Source: Notolepis coatsorum
Lineage: Eukaryota > Chordata > Actinopteri > Aulopiformes > Paralepididae
Direction of reading: 5' to 3'
Assembly (NCBI GenBank): GCA_963971535.1
Contig: OZ020599.1
Location: 97,137,120 to 97,201,119 of the forward strand
DNA: 64,000 nucleotides
A model generated the notes under the pieces. That model searched no databases and was not told where the DNA came from. It was given only the letters and a program-made list of their open reading frames with translations. Positions within the stretch are counted from its first letter, which is position 1. The number at the start of each line of letters is the position of its first letter. Positions 13,801-28,900 of the stretch are shown piece after piece. A program made the translations under genes and the position numbers.

Positions 13801-16800
13801 ATTATTATGATGCATACAATATAAGATGCCTTTTACTCTGAAGTTATTCCACACAGATGGCACAAAAAAAGCCAGCATCCTAACTACGTCATAAGGCTTG
13901 GTCCACAAAAACAATAAGCTAACAATAATCTGTCTTTTCCCTCCTGTGTGAACGTTTTTTTTTTATAATCTCTTTTTATTAGTATCATCGAATTCGAACA
14001 AGTTGCAGCATGAGGGTCAACATTATAAAATGTGCTCACAATCTACAGCAAGTTGTCCATGGTTGAACTATTCCCATTTTTTCCCTCTTTGCTATCCCTT
14101 ATAAAGTTAACAGGTTTCGTTTGTTTAAAGTATAGCATCCTTTAAAGTATAGCATCCACCCACCCGCCCAGACAAGAAACAATAGTAATAACAACAAATG
14201 TATACACATACATACACACAAAAAATATGAACAATAAAACGGGTTTTAAAAGGCTAAATACCGGCTAGTTAACTGCATCACCACCTAACATAAGACTTCT
14301 TACATGATATCTCCATCTGCTGTGTTGATGGGCGTCTCCGACAGGTCAGCCACCACTGATGCCGCCTTTGGTCCTCTTGACGTTCCTAAGGGCGCCCCTA
14401 GTGGAGAACGACGGAGAGAATCATACATGTCAAATTTGCCCAATGAATGAAGTTCTTCCCAAAATGGGGGTCGCTGGAGACCAGAAGGTCAGGGAGGAGG
14501 CTCCAGGGAGGGGAATAAAATTAACAGTATAATACAGAATTAAAATCACAAATCAAAAAAGAGTCCATGATCAAAACAACAAAAGCAGTCCGCGTCTACA
14601 CATGCGATCACTGCTGCTTTGATTTCCGACATACTTTGAGTCCTCTGTTGAAGATGTTGACATTGGACTCCAGTTTTAAGCCAGCCCAGTAGGCAGAGAG
14701 TTCCATAAGTTTGCCCCTTTAACGGAGAAGTTTTGATGATGATTGTGAAAACATTTAAAAATGAGTCTAATATTACAGAAAATTACAAAATGTTCAAACG
14801 TGAAAATATTGTGTTTACTCAAAATACAGCAGTGATGCCATCGCATTGATTTACGGCCCATAGCCTTTTTTTTTTTTTTTTTTATCCACTTTTTCTCCCA
14901 TCCCAATTTCGTATCATCCAATTCAACCCTCCCCTGTCTCGAACGCTGTTTCTTGCCTCCCACAAGCCGGCTGCAATGTGGACTAAGTCATACATAGCAC
15001 GAGTCCCCTCCGATACTCGAGGTAACAGCAGTCGCATCTTTTCACCTGCGCGGCGCGATCTTTCAGCGTCAGGGGTCTGCGCTTTGGAGGGACGCCGCCC
15101 CTGTCGCTTCTTGATTCTACTGCGCAGGCGCACCAACCGACCTGTAGGAGTCGCTGTCCACAACGCCCGATCCCCACTCATCAGTTTCCCTCCCCCTAAT
15201 ACTGCCAATGTGTATTAGTGCGGACGACCAGCTAAACTGAAAGCAATGTGGAGTGCTGGGTTCGAACCCAGCGTCTCCAGCATTGGAGGCGAGTGCCTTG
15301 CCCACTGCACCACCTAGCCGCCTTTATAGCCTGTTATAGTTATGGGTTTTAGTATGGTTTGTGACCATGTGATATAGTAAGACAAGTGGGAAAGAATCAT
15401 AGCGTGCATATAAAGTTGAGCAGCTTTAGTCGACAGATCCCTTCTAATAAAACGAAAACAGTTTAAATTAGGCTTGACCTTCTTACATACATAATGTATG
15501 GTACCAGTCTATAAAATGTTAGGTTCTTGTCTAATAGGATTCCTAGGTACTTCACCTCATTCACTTCGGCAATTATTTCGTGAAGTAGCCAGTAGTTCTA
15601 CGAACTTCTACTATATTATGTGGTACGTTTGACACAGTGTGATGGCTGTTTAACCTGGCATGTCGGTGAAGGTCAGGGCGTAGATGAGGGCCTCTCCCTG
15701 CACAGTGAAGAGCAGGCGACTCCCATCTGGACTCCAGCAGGCCGACTGATCCACGATCAGAAAAACATCAAATCAATTCAGTTAAATTTCAAATTCCATC
15801 CACGTTCAGACCTAAATCAAAAAGCACTGCTATTTAGCGAACAGAAAGAAAGACGAGCCTAAAGCAGGTTGAGATGTTGTCACCTTGTTTTTTGTTTGTT
15901 TTTGCTATGTGTTTGTTGTGTGGTGTTTCTTCCTTCGGCTCCTTGCTCTAAAGACACCAACTGAAGGGACTCTTGAAGGCCTGATGGTACTTTGTACAAA
16001 GATTATATCTGGACTATGTGGACTGAATGGCAACTGTGAAGCTGTCCCTTACACAAAGCCATGTAAAAAGACTGTCTATTATAGATATATTTATCAATCT
16101 CTGATTTGATATGTCTAACACTGGTAAGAGACACAAAGGAGTGACTGGTTGTCTTGTTTTTTTATTTGTAAAGATTTTGGAGGGGGGAGGGTATATATAT
16201 TTTTCTTTTTGTCGTCGTGATGTCTTGATTTTGTCTGTTCTGTCTGCTTTGTTTGTATCCGTGTTAAAACATTGAATACAAATAATATCAAGAGATGTCG
16301 TCACCTGACAGCGCCCCTTCAAACATGGCCAACGCTCACAAGTCCACATCCTGGTCTCCCAAACTCTGAAGAGACAAGAAGAGAGAGACAAGAGATTCAA
16401 GATTCAAGAGGTTTATTTGTCACATACTGTACATACCAGGGCATACAGTGAAATGCGGGTGGCCATGACCGCTTTGATTGTGCAATAATACTAAATAATA
16501 AATAGACATAATAGACATGCTAAAGTCCTGAGATAGTGCAATACAGTGTTAGCTATGGATTTAAGGCACTGGGTCCTATGTACACTCCTATACAATATAC
16601 AGTTTTTACTCTATATCATTATGCTATACTTGCTATTTCTAAACTATACTATACAAGAACCACATCAGCTCTTTCCTTAAAGTGACCTTTATTTTCCTCG
16701 TTCCTTTTAAGTGTCCTTTCCATTTTGTTTAAAGTGACAGGAGCATTATCCCTCAGTGCTACACGCTGACAACGCTACTCCGTGCCCACTCGCCATCATG

Positions 16801-19800
16801 GCTGCTGTACTCCAATCCAATTGATTATTGATTACGTGACACTTGAGGAAAAAGTTCACACATAATGTTCTTCAGTTTCCCCAGAAATGGCACGTTAGCT
16901 TTTTTATTTTTAAAGCATTCATCATTGAAACAGTCAGGGTACTACAGCTAGCTGCAAGCGTTATGCGTACATTACTAAGGACAGCTCACACCCTGGCTTC
17001 CACCTGTTCCCATCGGGCAGGCATTACAGGTGCATCAGAGCCAGAACAAACAGGCTCAGAGACAGTTTCTTCCCCAGAGCCATCACCACCCTGAACTCTA
17101 ATATGCCCCAATAATTCACCCTTTCCCCCTCCTCCCACACTGTGCAACATCCTACCCCTCAAGTGCAATACCCACAGTGCAATACCCACCCACTAACGTC
17201 CGACACTGTGACTGTTATTTTGTATATTGTTATTTTGTATATTGTTGTTATTTTGTATATTGTACAGTATTGTAACGTTTTATTGTATAGTATTTTATGT
17301 TTCTCTTTTATTACTCGTGTGATTTTATATTCAAGTTTCAAGTTCAAGTTTCTTTAATAGTTGTCATACAGAAGTACAGAATACTTTTATACAAAATGCT
17401 TCTTACTGTTACGCTCCAGAGACTGTGCTAGACAAGATAAGTATCAAATAACATAGTATAGCATGTAAATTAGAAGTAGAAAATGAGGTCACAGTGTTCA
17501 GTATAGACATATGTACAATGTTCGATGCAGAATAGACGTAACTGAGTTACCATATAATATACAATACTATGCAGTGTACTAATATACAATACTATATAGT
17601 GCAAAGCAGAAATGGGATGAGGTACAATTTAGGTACAATTTACAGTAAGGTGTACGAGTTGTAGTGCAATCCTTTATCAATAAATATAAAGTGTGGGGAG
17701 TGGGTGCTACAGTGTTTGTTTAAAGTGAGTGTGTGCTATAAAGTGTGGGGAGTGGGTGCTACAGTGTGTTTGTTTAAAGTGAGTGTGTACGTGTGGATGT
17801 GTGTGCTATGTGCGTTTGATGGTTGTTGTGTAGTGTTCATTGTTCGTTGAGCAGCCTGATGGCCTGGGGATAGAAGCTTCTTCTGAGTCTTTCTGTGCTC
17901 GCCTTGAGACTCCGGTATCGCTTGCCTGACCGCAGCAGTTCAAAGAGGCAGTTGTTCGGGTGACTGGAGTCCTTAATGATTCTCTTAGCCTTGCCCCTGC
18001 ACCGCTTGTTGTAAATGTTCTGGAGGGTGGGGAGCCCCCCTCCAATTGTGCGTTCGGCTGAACGTGTCACTCTTTGTAGTCTGCTTCGGTCTTGTGCAGT
18101 GCTATTCCCAAACCAGGAGGTGATGTTGCCAGTCAGGATGCTCTCTATTGTACATGAGTAGAAGTTCTTAAGGATCTTCTGACTGACTTGGAACTTCCTT
18201 AGGCGCCTGAGGAAGTAGAGGCGTTGTCGTGCCTTCTTCACAACACTGTCAATGTGTGTGGTCCATGTCAAGTCCTCGGATATGTAGGCTCCGAGGTACT
18301 TACAGGGTATCTGCAGGTTTAGCCCAGTCAGATTTAAGGCTTTTTAAGACTTTTTAATGCCACTCAGAATTAAATTTAATACCAATTTCACGATAACAAA
18401 ATGGCAAAAATCATGGGTACTCTCAGTACACTCATTCAAGGGTACTACGACTATGCCTGCACCTCATGGTACCAAAGCACCTCAAAGGCACTAAAAACAA
18501 GATTACAAACATCACAAAACAAACTGGTCAGACTACTGCTTAACCTCACTCCTAAAACCCACTTTACCCCTGCCCACATTCAAAACCGCTCTTAAAGAGC
18601 ACCTACGGGAGGCTGCAATTCGAAACTGGCCACCGTAAATGTCCAACCCCCCCCCCTCCTCCTAATGTACAGTCTCATCCCCATCATATATATATATAAT
18701 ATTTTCTGTTATGATCTCTGGGTAACAGTACTGTATATTATTTGCATATCGTATGTCACAAATGTAACAGTACTACAGTATATACCTGTATGTCATGATG
18801 TCATGTATGTTTTTACTGTATTTATTTCTGTATATTTTATTTCATTTTTATTCTATTTTACTCTACTCTTATCCTAGGCAACTTGATTGATTTGTGTTAT
18901 TATTCTAATTTGTGACCTGTCCTGTCTAAATGTTTAAATGTTGAGCGATTTGCAGTGTCAAATTTCCCACGGGATAATAAAAGTATTTCTATTCTATCTA
19001 TTCTATGTTGTGTATGTCAATATGAATTGAAAATGGGGGACCCTGATGTAAACAAGACAAACGTCTTTCTCTGGTCTGCATCCCCTTATTATTGTGTGTA
19101 TTGAGCTGTACTGTATTGTACACATTCTGCAATCTGTTAAATAAAGTTTTCATTCATCCAGTTGTTTTGTTTTTGTGGTTTGGTTGAATGAATACTTTAT
19201 TTAACAGATTTCAGAATGGGTACAGTACAGTACAGCTCAATACACACAATAATAAGGGGATGCAGACCAGAGAAAGACGTTTGTCTTGTTTACATCAGGG
19301 TCCCCCATTTTCAATTCATAGTGACATTTATGACATGCACAACATACATGACATTTATGGCATAGGGATATACATGACATACAGGTATATATTACCGTTA
19401 CATTTGTGACATACATGATATGCAAATATACAGTACTGTTACGCATAGATCCTAACAGAGTCAGGGAACATCGCTTGAAACACCTCTCCTAGTCCCTCAT
19501 TTCCATTGTAGGACTGATGCTTTGCGACCGTATTTAGAACCCACAGTACCTCAGCTTCAAGGGTTGGCGTGGAGCCGAACGTTACCCGGACAGGTGCAGA
19601 TGTAATTGGTGGTAGACCTACCTGTCCCTGAGCAGTTGATGTGGACGGCGTCGAAAATAAATTTGATATTGAAGTTGTCTGCAGGCGGGTTTTTGCAGAG
19701 GTAAACATGCTTAGCGCTGTGCATGTGTGACTCGACTGCTTTTATTCCCATCGTTCCCAGTTTAAAATCCTTTTTGCAGAGTTTGCAGCGGGCCTCGTAC

Positions 19801-22800
19801 TTTCACCAACCACGGTGCAAACAGAGGGTTTTCGAGCCAGTTCTCATTAAATTTGCACTTTCCCATGTTAAATTAACGAGTGCAAATAAATACAAATCAA
19901 TTAAACTAAACTAAACGTCAGCGTTATCGCTACGGCTTGAATAACGTGTTACCTATGCTCCGGTGTTCTGAAATAGCTCCCGACGGCGACACACATTAAG
20001 GACCATAAATTGGTTCCGCCCCACTGCGTACCGTTTGCGTGAAAGAAAAAAAAAAGCCTGACTTTATCTCCCGTTAATAATAGTTTCCCCCCAGATTTCA
20101 CAATGAAACATAAGATGACATGGCATGTTTTTAAGACCTCCGAAAGTCGGATTTAAGACATTTTAAGACAAATTAAGGCCTTAATAGTTGATAGTTGAAT
20201 TTAAGACTTTTTAAGACTTTTTAAGGTCCCGCGGACACCCTGTACTTAAAGCTGTTCTCTCTCAACCGGTGCCCCGTCGATGCTGAGGGGGCTGTAGTCC
20301 TTGACCCCCGACCTCCTGAAGTCCACAATCATCTCCTTTGTTTTGCCGACGTTCAGGGAGAGGCTGTTTTCCTGGCACCATCCCGCCAGGACCTTGACCT
20401 CTTCCAGGTAGGCCCTCTCGTCGTTTGCAGTGATCAGGCCCACCACCACTGTGTCATGAGCAAATTTGATGATTGTGTTGCTACTCCGCTGAGCCACACA
20501 GTCGTGTGTGTACAGGGAGTAGAGGAGGGGACTCAGAACACAGCCCTGGGGGGCCCCTATGTTGAGGGTGATGGATTCCACTACTGCACCTTAAGTTTGA
20601 GTCCCAAATCTCATTTGTATGCTAATATAATGACAATAAAGTACAATCTAATCTAAGCTAGTATTGCCCTGTTGGGTTTTGACGAGGAATGCTAGTGAAG
20701 CTAAACTGAACCTGAAGGACGTTTGCTTTCCTCCAGCGAGACAAAAAAAAAGCGTGAACGTGAAGTGAATAAATCAACAGAGAGATTCAAAATGTCAACG
20801 CACTCCCTTTAACCGAGGAAAGCGCTAATTTAGCACTATAACCGCCCCGGACTAGAAATATCAGGGGCCCTCGGGGGGCTTGGCGAAAACCTGCTCCCAT
20901 CTGTCCGCCGTGTCGTCTCTAACCTGAACAGGGTGGAGGGCGTTGAAGCCAGCACATGGCTGCCGTCGGGGGACCAGGACAGGAAGGAGACCCCTCCTCC
21001 CCCCACCCGCTGGAGAGGCACACAGCTCTCCGCCGCCACATCCCACACCTGAGTAATGGTAACGCAGGAGAGGGTTCACAGGGAGTCACGGCAACACACA
21101 ATCAATTAGTCGGGGTTCCCACAGACGTTGCAAAATGAAACTCAAGGACTTGCCAAGTACTTTCCTAAGCAGAATTTTTCATTTTAAAAAGGGCATTTAA
21201 AAAGGATACAATTCACTTTTAAATGCTGTTTTTTTAATAGAAAAAATAATAGGATCCAATATTTATGGCTTAAAACAGATTTTCGACAATTAGTTACACT
21301 TTAGGCCTTGACTTTCTTTTTGGTAAAAGATCAATCACTTTAAGCACTTCAAGGACCGTGTGCAAACCCTGATTAGTTAAAAGCATATTCTGTGTATTCA
21401 GCTCGATTCAATAAACGTTTTTTTATTCCCCACAACAAGGTGATTTCACTGTTAGGCATAAAACGATACACGAAGAGGCACCGTCTAGACATGAAGAGAG
21501 GTAAGTCTCCTCTACCGAGTCGTTATATATAACAGTGGGAGTGTAGCGGGAGCTGATCTGGACAGTCTGGAGGAGGCTGCAGAAGGGAGGACAAGAGGGA
21601 AGATGTACGCTATTCTTGAGAACCCCTCCCATCCCCTCCGCTGAGGAGCGGACTGAAGTGAGGAGCGTGCTCAGTCATAGACTTATCCTCCGTGATGAGC
21701 TGACAGAAGTGAGAAGCGGCTTCCGGCAGTCATTTAATAACAATAATAATTAACTTTATTTGTATAGCTGCACCTTTCATACCAGAATTGCAGCATGAAG
21801 TGCTTAAAAGGATTGTGATAGATTTCTGTGTTAAAATGTCCAACCAGGTCCTACCCACCTCCAGGGTCTGAGGCCCCACTTGTAAAAATAAAAGCAATGC
21901 ATAAAGGTGCAGACATAAAAACTAGTATAAAAATAGACAGAATAAGAGAAGTGCAATAAAATAGACAGACTAGCATAGAATAGACAAGAGTAAAATAGTG
22001 CATTTTGTGCCACTAGCCATCAAGCTCCAGAACCAGGCAGGGCCAGAACGGGCTAACCGTAGCGGATCTGGAGATCTGGGGGTTCTGCTAGACCCGATAG
22101 GCCATTAACACTCTGAACTGGACTCTTTTTTCTCTATTTCAGATTCAGATTCCTTTATTGTCACTTATTTCAGTACTTTACAGCAAGAAGAGTGAACATC
22201 TATTTATTGTGGTCCCTCGAATATAGCAGCTTCCAATAATAAAAATACAATAATTTTAGCATAGAATAAAATAAGACTAAAATAAAGATAACTATATACA
22301 GTTCTAAATAGTGTGCATTGCAGATCAGGATGTAGATATTATACTACATGCAATTGAATAACAAAATGGCTATGTACAGTTCCAAAAATGTTGTGTGATG
22401 TGCAATGAGCAATGTGCACATTTAGTGTGTAGAATGCAATGTGCAATACAGTTTTTATTTACTATGTATTTGCCTTGTATCTTATTATTCTATTCTAATG
22501 CTGTTGTTGTTATGGACACTTGAATCTCCCTACGGGGGGAAATAAAGGTTTTCAATCAATCAATTAATACTACAGGTACAGGGTGTAGTGCATGCGATTG
22601 GGGGAGATGGCTTGTAGGGTGGGGTTTGGAGTGGGGTGGGGCATTCAGGCCCAAGAGATGGGAGGTGGCTGTTGGGGTAACCTTTAACACTTTGATCGCC
22701 ATGGGTTAAATTCATAATTTACCATCCCTCGCCAGCTCTATTTGTCTATGGAGAAGTTCCCCTTCTTTGCAGGGCTATAACTTTTTAAATTCTATTGCTA

Positions 22801-25800
22801 CATTGCCATTATTATGGCCCATTCAATGTCCTATATGTATTGTTCAGGGTGTAGCAACGTTACACTTTTTCATTCACATATTCATACTAAAATATGGTCT
22901 AAAGTATGTTTTTATCGTTTTCTGCAGCTTTCTTCAGAACGTGATTTATAGCCCTAAATGCATTATATTGATAATCAGATACAGTTTGGTAGGAATCTGT
23001 GCGAGATGAAAAATTTCAACTGGACGTACTTCTAGAATGATCTACGTATGATCTGATGATGACCGGATGGGCGGGGGATCGTTTATAATTCCGTGGGCAG
23101 CGTTAGATAATTCATCCAGAGTGGGTCATATGTTCATCATAGCAGTTTATATGGAATACGTTAGAAAATAACGCTGAATCTTACCGTATGTTCCTCGCGC
23201 CGTTGGACGATCAGCGTGGAGTAGACCGTTTTCGATTATGGGATGTTGATCCTGATGAACCATTTCCAGGTTGTATAATACTATATACGTCCAAATAACG
23301 TTGTTTATTGAGTTAGGGCGAGCGATTGATCATCCAGTGTGTTGAGAGGGAGTCCGGCTACAGATCGCGAGTGCCCGGAGCACATATGGATGAGCACTTC
23401 CTGTTTGGCGCGCCCCTCCCTCTTGGCCGATCTGCCACCAGATGGCGCTCTCGAACCGTTAGACAGTTGAGTGGAGCTCACCAGTACATCTCAGGGCTCC
23501 GGAAAGGAAATATGATTTCGATGACAGATTTTTGAAATATTGACATCAAAGACGAGTTACGGCGTCTTCGGCAGAATGAGCATGGCTAGGAATGACTTCT
23601 TAACTCGTCATCGGCGATCATAGTGTTAATAAAAAGGTAATAAAAAACAAAACAGGGCTTTTGAGGTGATGAAATCACTGCGCCCACTCGCCCAGGCAGC
23701 AGTGCGGTTTGGCAAAAAAGAAATCCGAGTACCGGTATATATCTGCTTAGAAATTATTATATTATTATATTATTATAATCTTTTTCTCCACGTGGTAAAT
23801 ACACAGGTCACAACATGTTTACAGGAAAGTTTGAGTGTATTTCATGATTGTTGGGAACTAGGCTACACTGGCACACCTACTTCCAGTGAATGATGCTAAG
23901 CTAGGCTAACGGTGGGGCTGTTCCCTAAGCCTAATGCATGCACAGAGAAGAAAAGGGTATGTATCTGCTTGTCTAACTCCAGGGTAGATGGCAAATAAGC
24001 AAATTTCCTAAAAAGTTGGCGTGTTCCTTTAAGAGAGTTGGGGTCTGCTGGGTCCTACCATCATGGCGGTGTCCACGGGCGAGGCCGACACTAGGAGAGA
24101 TCCACTAGGAGACCAGGCGATGGAGGTGACTGGAGAGTGTCCTGGATGGGACAGGACCTGGGCACAGCCAGAGGACGGCCTGGACCAGAGGAGAAACATG
24201 AAAAACTAACTAGGAAAAACTAAAGCAGTGCAGAGAACCACTGTCCTTCATTGGTGTGTTTGTGTTGGGAGATATTTTCCAATATTCCTAACACTCAATG
24301 GAACTGTATAAGAAAGATAAGAGATAAGATTTTCCTTTATTGATCCCCTTGGGGAAATTCAGGCATCATAGCAGCATGGGGGAGGGGAAGGGGAGGTACA
24401 TGTAGTAGAAGACATGATACAGGTCATACAATTATAGTACAGTGGAGAAGTAAAAATAAAAATAGAATAGAAATAGACAGTGTAAACAATATAACAATAT
24501 AATTAACTCTGAGCATGCGCATATGGGCAAGTAAATAGGTCAAGGTGCAAGATGAGGGTATGTATGCCCTCTCAGTTATATTTGCAATACAATAAATAGT
24601 TACAATATATATAACTATATACCGTACTTTTCGCACTATAAGCCGCACCTGAATATAAGCCGCAGCAGCTAAATTGAATGATGTGTACATATATAAGCCG
24701 CACTGGACTATAAGCCGCAGGTGTTTTAATGTTTAATTACCTATGTAATTAGCATTGGGACACAATACTGTCGGAAAAATAACAAGAATTAACAAATGTA
24801 CAAGTTGTATTAAGTTTAGCAAATAAGGGAACAGATAAATAACATTTCAATGCAGTCAAAAAAGCAATATTTAGATTTTTACATTTTCGGGTTTGGTCAC
24901 GTCGAGTCACATATAAGCCGCACCGTTATATAAGCCGCAGGGTCGAAAAATTTGGGGAAAAGCCGCGGCTTATAGTCCGAAAAGTACGGTATATATTAGT
25001 GCTGTCAATAGATTAAAATGTTTTTACTAATTAATCTCACAATTTTCTGTAATTAATCTAGATTAAAAATAGCATTTTTCTACTTAAGACCGAAGCTTGT
25101 AACAGATATTTACCGTACTTTTCGGACTATAAGCCGCAGCTTTTTCCCCCATTTTTCGACCCTGCGGCTTATATAACGGTGCGGCTTATATGTGGACAAA
25201 ACCCGAAAATTGAAATATTGCTTTTTTTACTGCATTGAAATGTTATTTATCTGGTCCCTTATTTGCTAAACTTAATACAACTTGTAAATGAGTTAATGTT
25301 ATTTGTCCGACAGTATTGTGTCCCAATGGGAGTCATTCTCTGTAGAGGTGGGAACTTAAAGCTCAATATAAGAACGGCCATGCACCACCACTCACAGAAT
25401 CGAGAAAGAGCAATCAATCTGTCAATCCTTTCCGTGTCCGGGCCGGGTGAGGTTTCCCGTGTTGAGTCAAATTAAGCCGCAGGCTCCACTCCTTACATAT
25501 GGTAATTAAACATTAAAACACATGCGGCTTATAGTCCAGTGCGGCTTATATATGTACACATCATTCAATTTAGCTGCTGCGGCTTATAGTCAGGTGTGGC
25601 TTATAGTGCGAAAAGTACGGTACTTGCGTAAAATCATGGAATTAATGTAAAATCAACAAAGAAAGTATATTTAGATTCAAAGACTATTAAATAGCTTTCT
25701 TTGAATACAGTTCCTCTCCTGTGAAATACAAATGTTCAACAAAACCATCAACATTGACTCAGCTAGACCCCCTTCTTATATCCGCGGCGCTAAGATTGAG

Positions 25801-25896
25801 GATTTTTAACTCCATAGATTAATCTAGATAAATTTATTTTAATGCTTTAAATAATTTAAATTAATCTCCAAAGTTAAAGCATTAATTTCGACAGCC

Positions 25897-25971
<75 letters not shown>

Positions 25972-28900
25972 ATCTAGTATGTAATCTATATATAATTAAA
26001 AAAAATGCTAAATATATGCTCTGATGAAGTAAGTATACAGTATACACATGAGGTGCAGTATGCATAAGGTATGTATGTCGTGATATACTTCATACGTTAT
26101 ACATTGTCTGTTTAGGTGGGAGTCAGACACACTCAGTGATAGAAGTTCCTAGTAGCTGGATGTCTGGCGGCGGTCCCTGCCCAGTGTTGTGGAGCCTGAT
26201 GGCCGCTGGTATGAAAGACTGGCCGAGGCGGTGGAACAAGCCAGACTGACTAACGCATCAGCCCGTAGCTGCACATTATGAGAGGTCTGGGCTATGTCTG
26301 TAGACTAATGGTTTTGATATTTCTCAGCCTCGTTTCACAAACTTGCCGTTAGTGGCTATAAAAAGCACACGTATCAAAGGAAAGGTCAAGCAAGCAAGGT
26401 GCATCTGTCCAGCTTCTGCTGTAATAAGGAGCCTGGCTATGAGTAGAGCCATATGAAATCCGTTTTATTTTTTTCCAAATTCCATTTTATTTTTTTCCAA
26501 ATTCCGTTTTTTCCGTTTTAATATTTCAGAATTCTGTATTTTGCTTTGTACGCTCATTTTACCATCAGAAATAGTGTCTAATAAGTGGGAATGAATAAAT
26601 GTCCACAATTTAATAAGATATAACAGTCCATTTAATAGGGCTGTCTTAAATACTTCGAAGCTTCAAAGCTTCGTTCGATGGGCATGGGATTCGAATATGA
26701 AAAAAAAATTCGATTAAAAAAAAAAAAAAATTATATATATTTTTGCAAAATCAACTCTGCCTCTCTTTGTTAACTACAACAAGCAATGCTGTTTGTTATT
26801 TAAGATGAGGTCGGACTCTGCACTGACAGATTTGTATTAATTGTGCTGCTTTTATTAAGCCTCAAATGACGGCTTACAATATTTCATGAAAGCAAAGTGT
26901 TTTGTTTGTCTAAGATTTAAAAAGGTTTCAACTTTACAGCACTGACAAAGTTGAACAAAGTGCTGTACAAGTCCCACAACAGTAAAAAAAAAAAACGTTT
27001 TTTTTTTTTTTTTTTTTTTTAGTCGATTCCATTTTTATTGCTCAATTCCGCAATTCCGTCCGCGATTCCGTGATCGCGGATTCCATATGGCTCTAGCTAT
27101 GAGGTGGAGACTATGCTCTTTGTATCCTTAATGTCCTTCAAACCATGTTGAATTTCTGGAATATATAACGGACTACAACATATGACTTATATCAAGCCAG
27201 TTAGGGTACCTTGTGTATACCGTTTACTTTTACTCAATAGTATAGTATATATAATATACTCAGGGATTAAAGCAAAAAAATCTCCTGACTGAACTTTTTT
27301 CAGGCCAAGTCATATTCTTATTTTAACCTCCACTGTATTTTATTTTTTTTTAATAGTGTTAGGGTTTTAAGGGAGCCTACTTGTAGAGCCTACTGTCCTG
27401 ACTGTGACTATAGACCTACTGTTGTGGTTGTTGTGCCAGGCAGGGAGGCTGTGTGCTGGAGAGCGTGAATGCAAGTCTTGTGGCTAGCTTCTGATTGATG
27501 GCGAGCTAGCACCCTTTTCCCATTACTTTGAACCATGAACTAAAAGGCTTGTTATCATACAAACAAGGGACTAAACACATTTCGCAATTATGCCACAACA
27601 ATGTGGAACGCCCTACCCACAGCCGTAAAAAATTTGAATCCTCAGTGTTTCCCACAGGATTTAGTGAGACTGTGGTGGTGGGTGAACCTCGGCCCCTCTA
27701 GGGGGGTCCGGTGGGCATGCTGGTGCACTTTGACAGCAAAATTAAGAGGCTAGATCTATGATGAACTTTGTGCTCAAAACACAAAATCAACTAGACACTA
27801 GAGCATACATTTGAGCCATCAAAGAAATTAAGCAAAAGTGGTTACCTGTGTTGAACTAGTTAATTTTTTTGAAAATAAAAGAAATACTGGATTACTATTA
27901 CGACTACTACCACTGCCAATACTACTGATACATTCCTATTGGCAAACTTCATATTAAAAAAAATAATAATAATAAAAGTAAAAAAATAAATAAAAAATTA
28001 TAAATATAAATCAAAATATTATATAAATATAATCAAACTGACGGAAATCCGTCTCAAGACGGAACGCTTTAATGCCTGTATACTATATAATATACTATTA
28101 TATTATTTTGTATTGCCTATTTTTATTGTAACGTATACTATAACCAATAGGGCATACAGACCCTCATCTGCACCTTTGTTTACGCCGTTTATTTTTCTCA
28201 TATTTCTATATTCAGAGTTAATCATATTGTTTACACGTTTATTTTTCTCATATTTTTATATTCTGATGTAATTGTATTGCCTATATTGTGTCCTTCTACT
28301 ATTACCCTGCCCATAGCTGTACCCCCCCCCCCCATGCTGCTATGACGCCCGAATTTCCCCAAGGGGATCAACAAAGGAATATCTTATCTCATCTTATCTC
28401 AATCTAGATAAAGAAATATGCGTGTGCTTGTTGTACCTGGTTGACAAGGAGCAGGGGTCCACATGCCAGACGAGGAGGCAGTTATGACAGGCGACGGCCA
28501 AGGCAGAGGCACACAGTGGCTTCCACTGCACAGTAGACACACTCCTCTGTAAACGATGCTTCAGGGTAGGAGCTATGGTGCTGAGAGACAGTAACATGTT
28601 TAGAGTGTACATACCGGTAACTTGTAAGTCGCTTTGGATAAAAGCGTCAACTAAATGACTAAATGTACATTTAAAAACAATTATGCCAAGAGCCTTGTGT
28701 AACAGAAAAGCAAAGCACACATACATGCAAGAAATTGATTGTAAAATAGATAAGTCAATAACTGTTGTACAATGAACCCACGTGAATGGCCTAAGTCTAA
28801 TTCAGGTAGAAATAACATAATATGTTTTATTATGTATTAACCACGTGCCAACAGTGCAACCCTACCCCGTCATGGAGACACACAGTACATTGTATTATAC

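Larger units (their letters stand above)
17340..20600 (-). mobile_element. L2/Rex1-like LINE split by a hAT transposon
   Basis: 20581-20246 encodes [20 protein letters not shown] (RT motif B), [12 protein letters not shown] (motif C with the first catalytic Asp of FADD changed to His) and [14 protein letters not shown]. 18300-17840 continues with [20 protein letters not shown] and [20 protein letters not shown]. Between them lies the hAT insertion 18303-20241. The 3' tail reaches about 17340 (TTTCTTTAATAGTTGTCATA, also present at 2868). The element is dead. Confidence 0.8.
24331..26235 (-). mobile_element. LINE 3' region interrupted by MITEs
   Basis: 24331 onward (TTTATTGATCCCCTTGGGG...) matches the 3' end of the LINE at 51790. 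26150-26220 (GTTGTGGAGCCTGATGGCCG) matches 52138-52170 of the same LINE. The gap is filled by the TACCGTA MITE, the TAGTGCTGTC element and a (TA)n tract. Confidence 0.6.
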
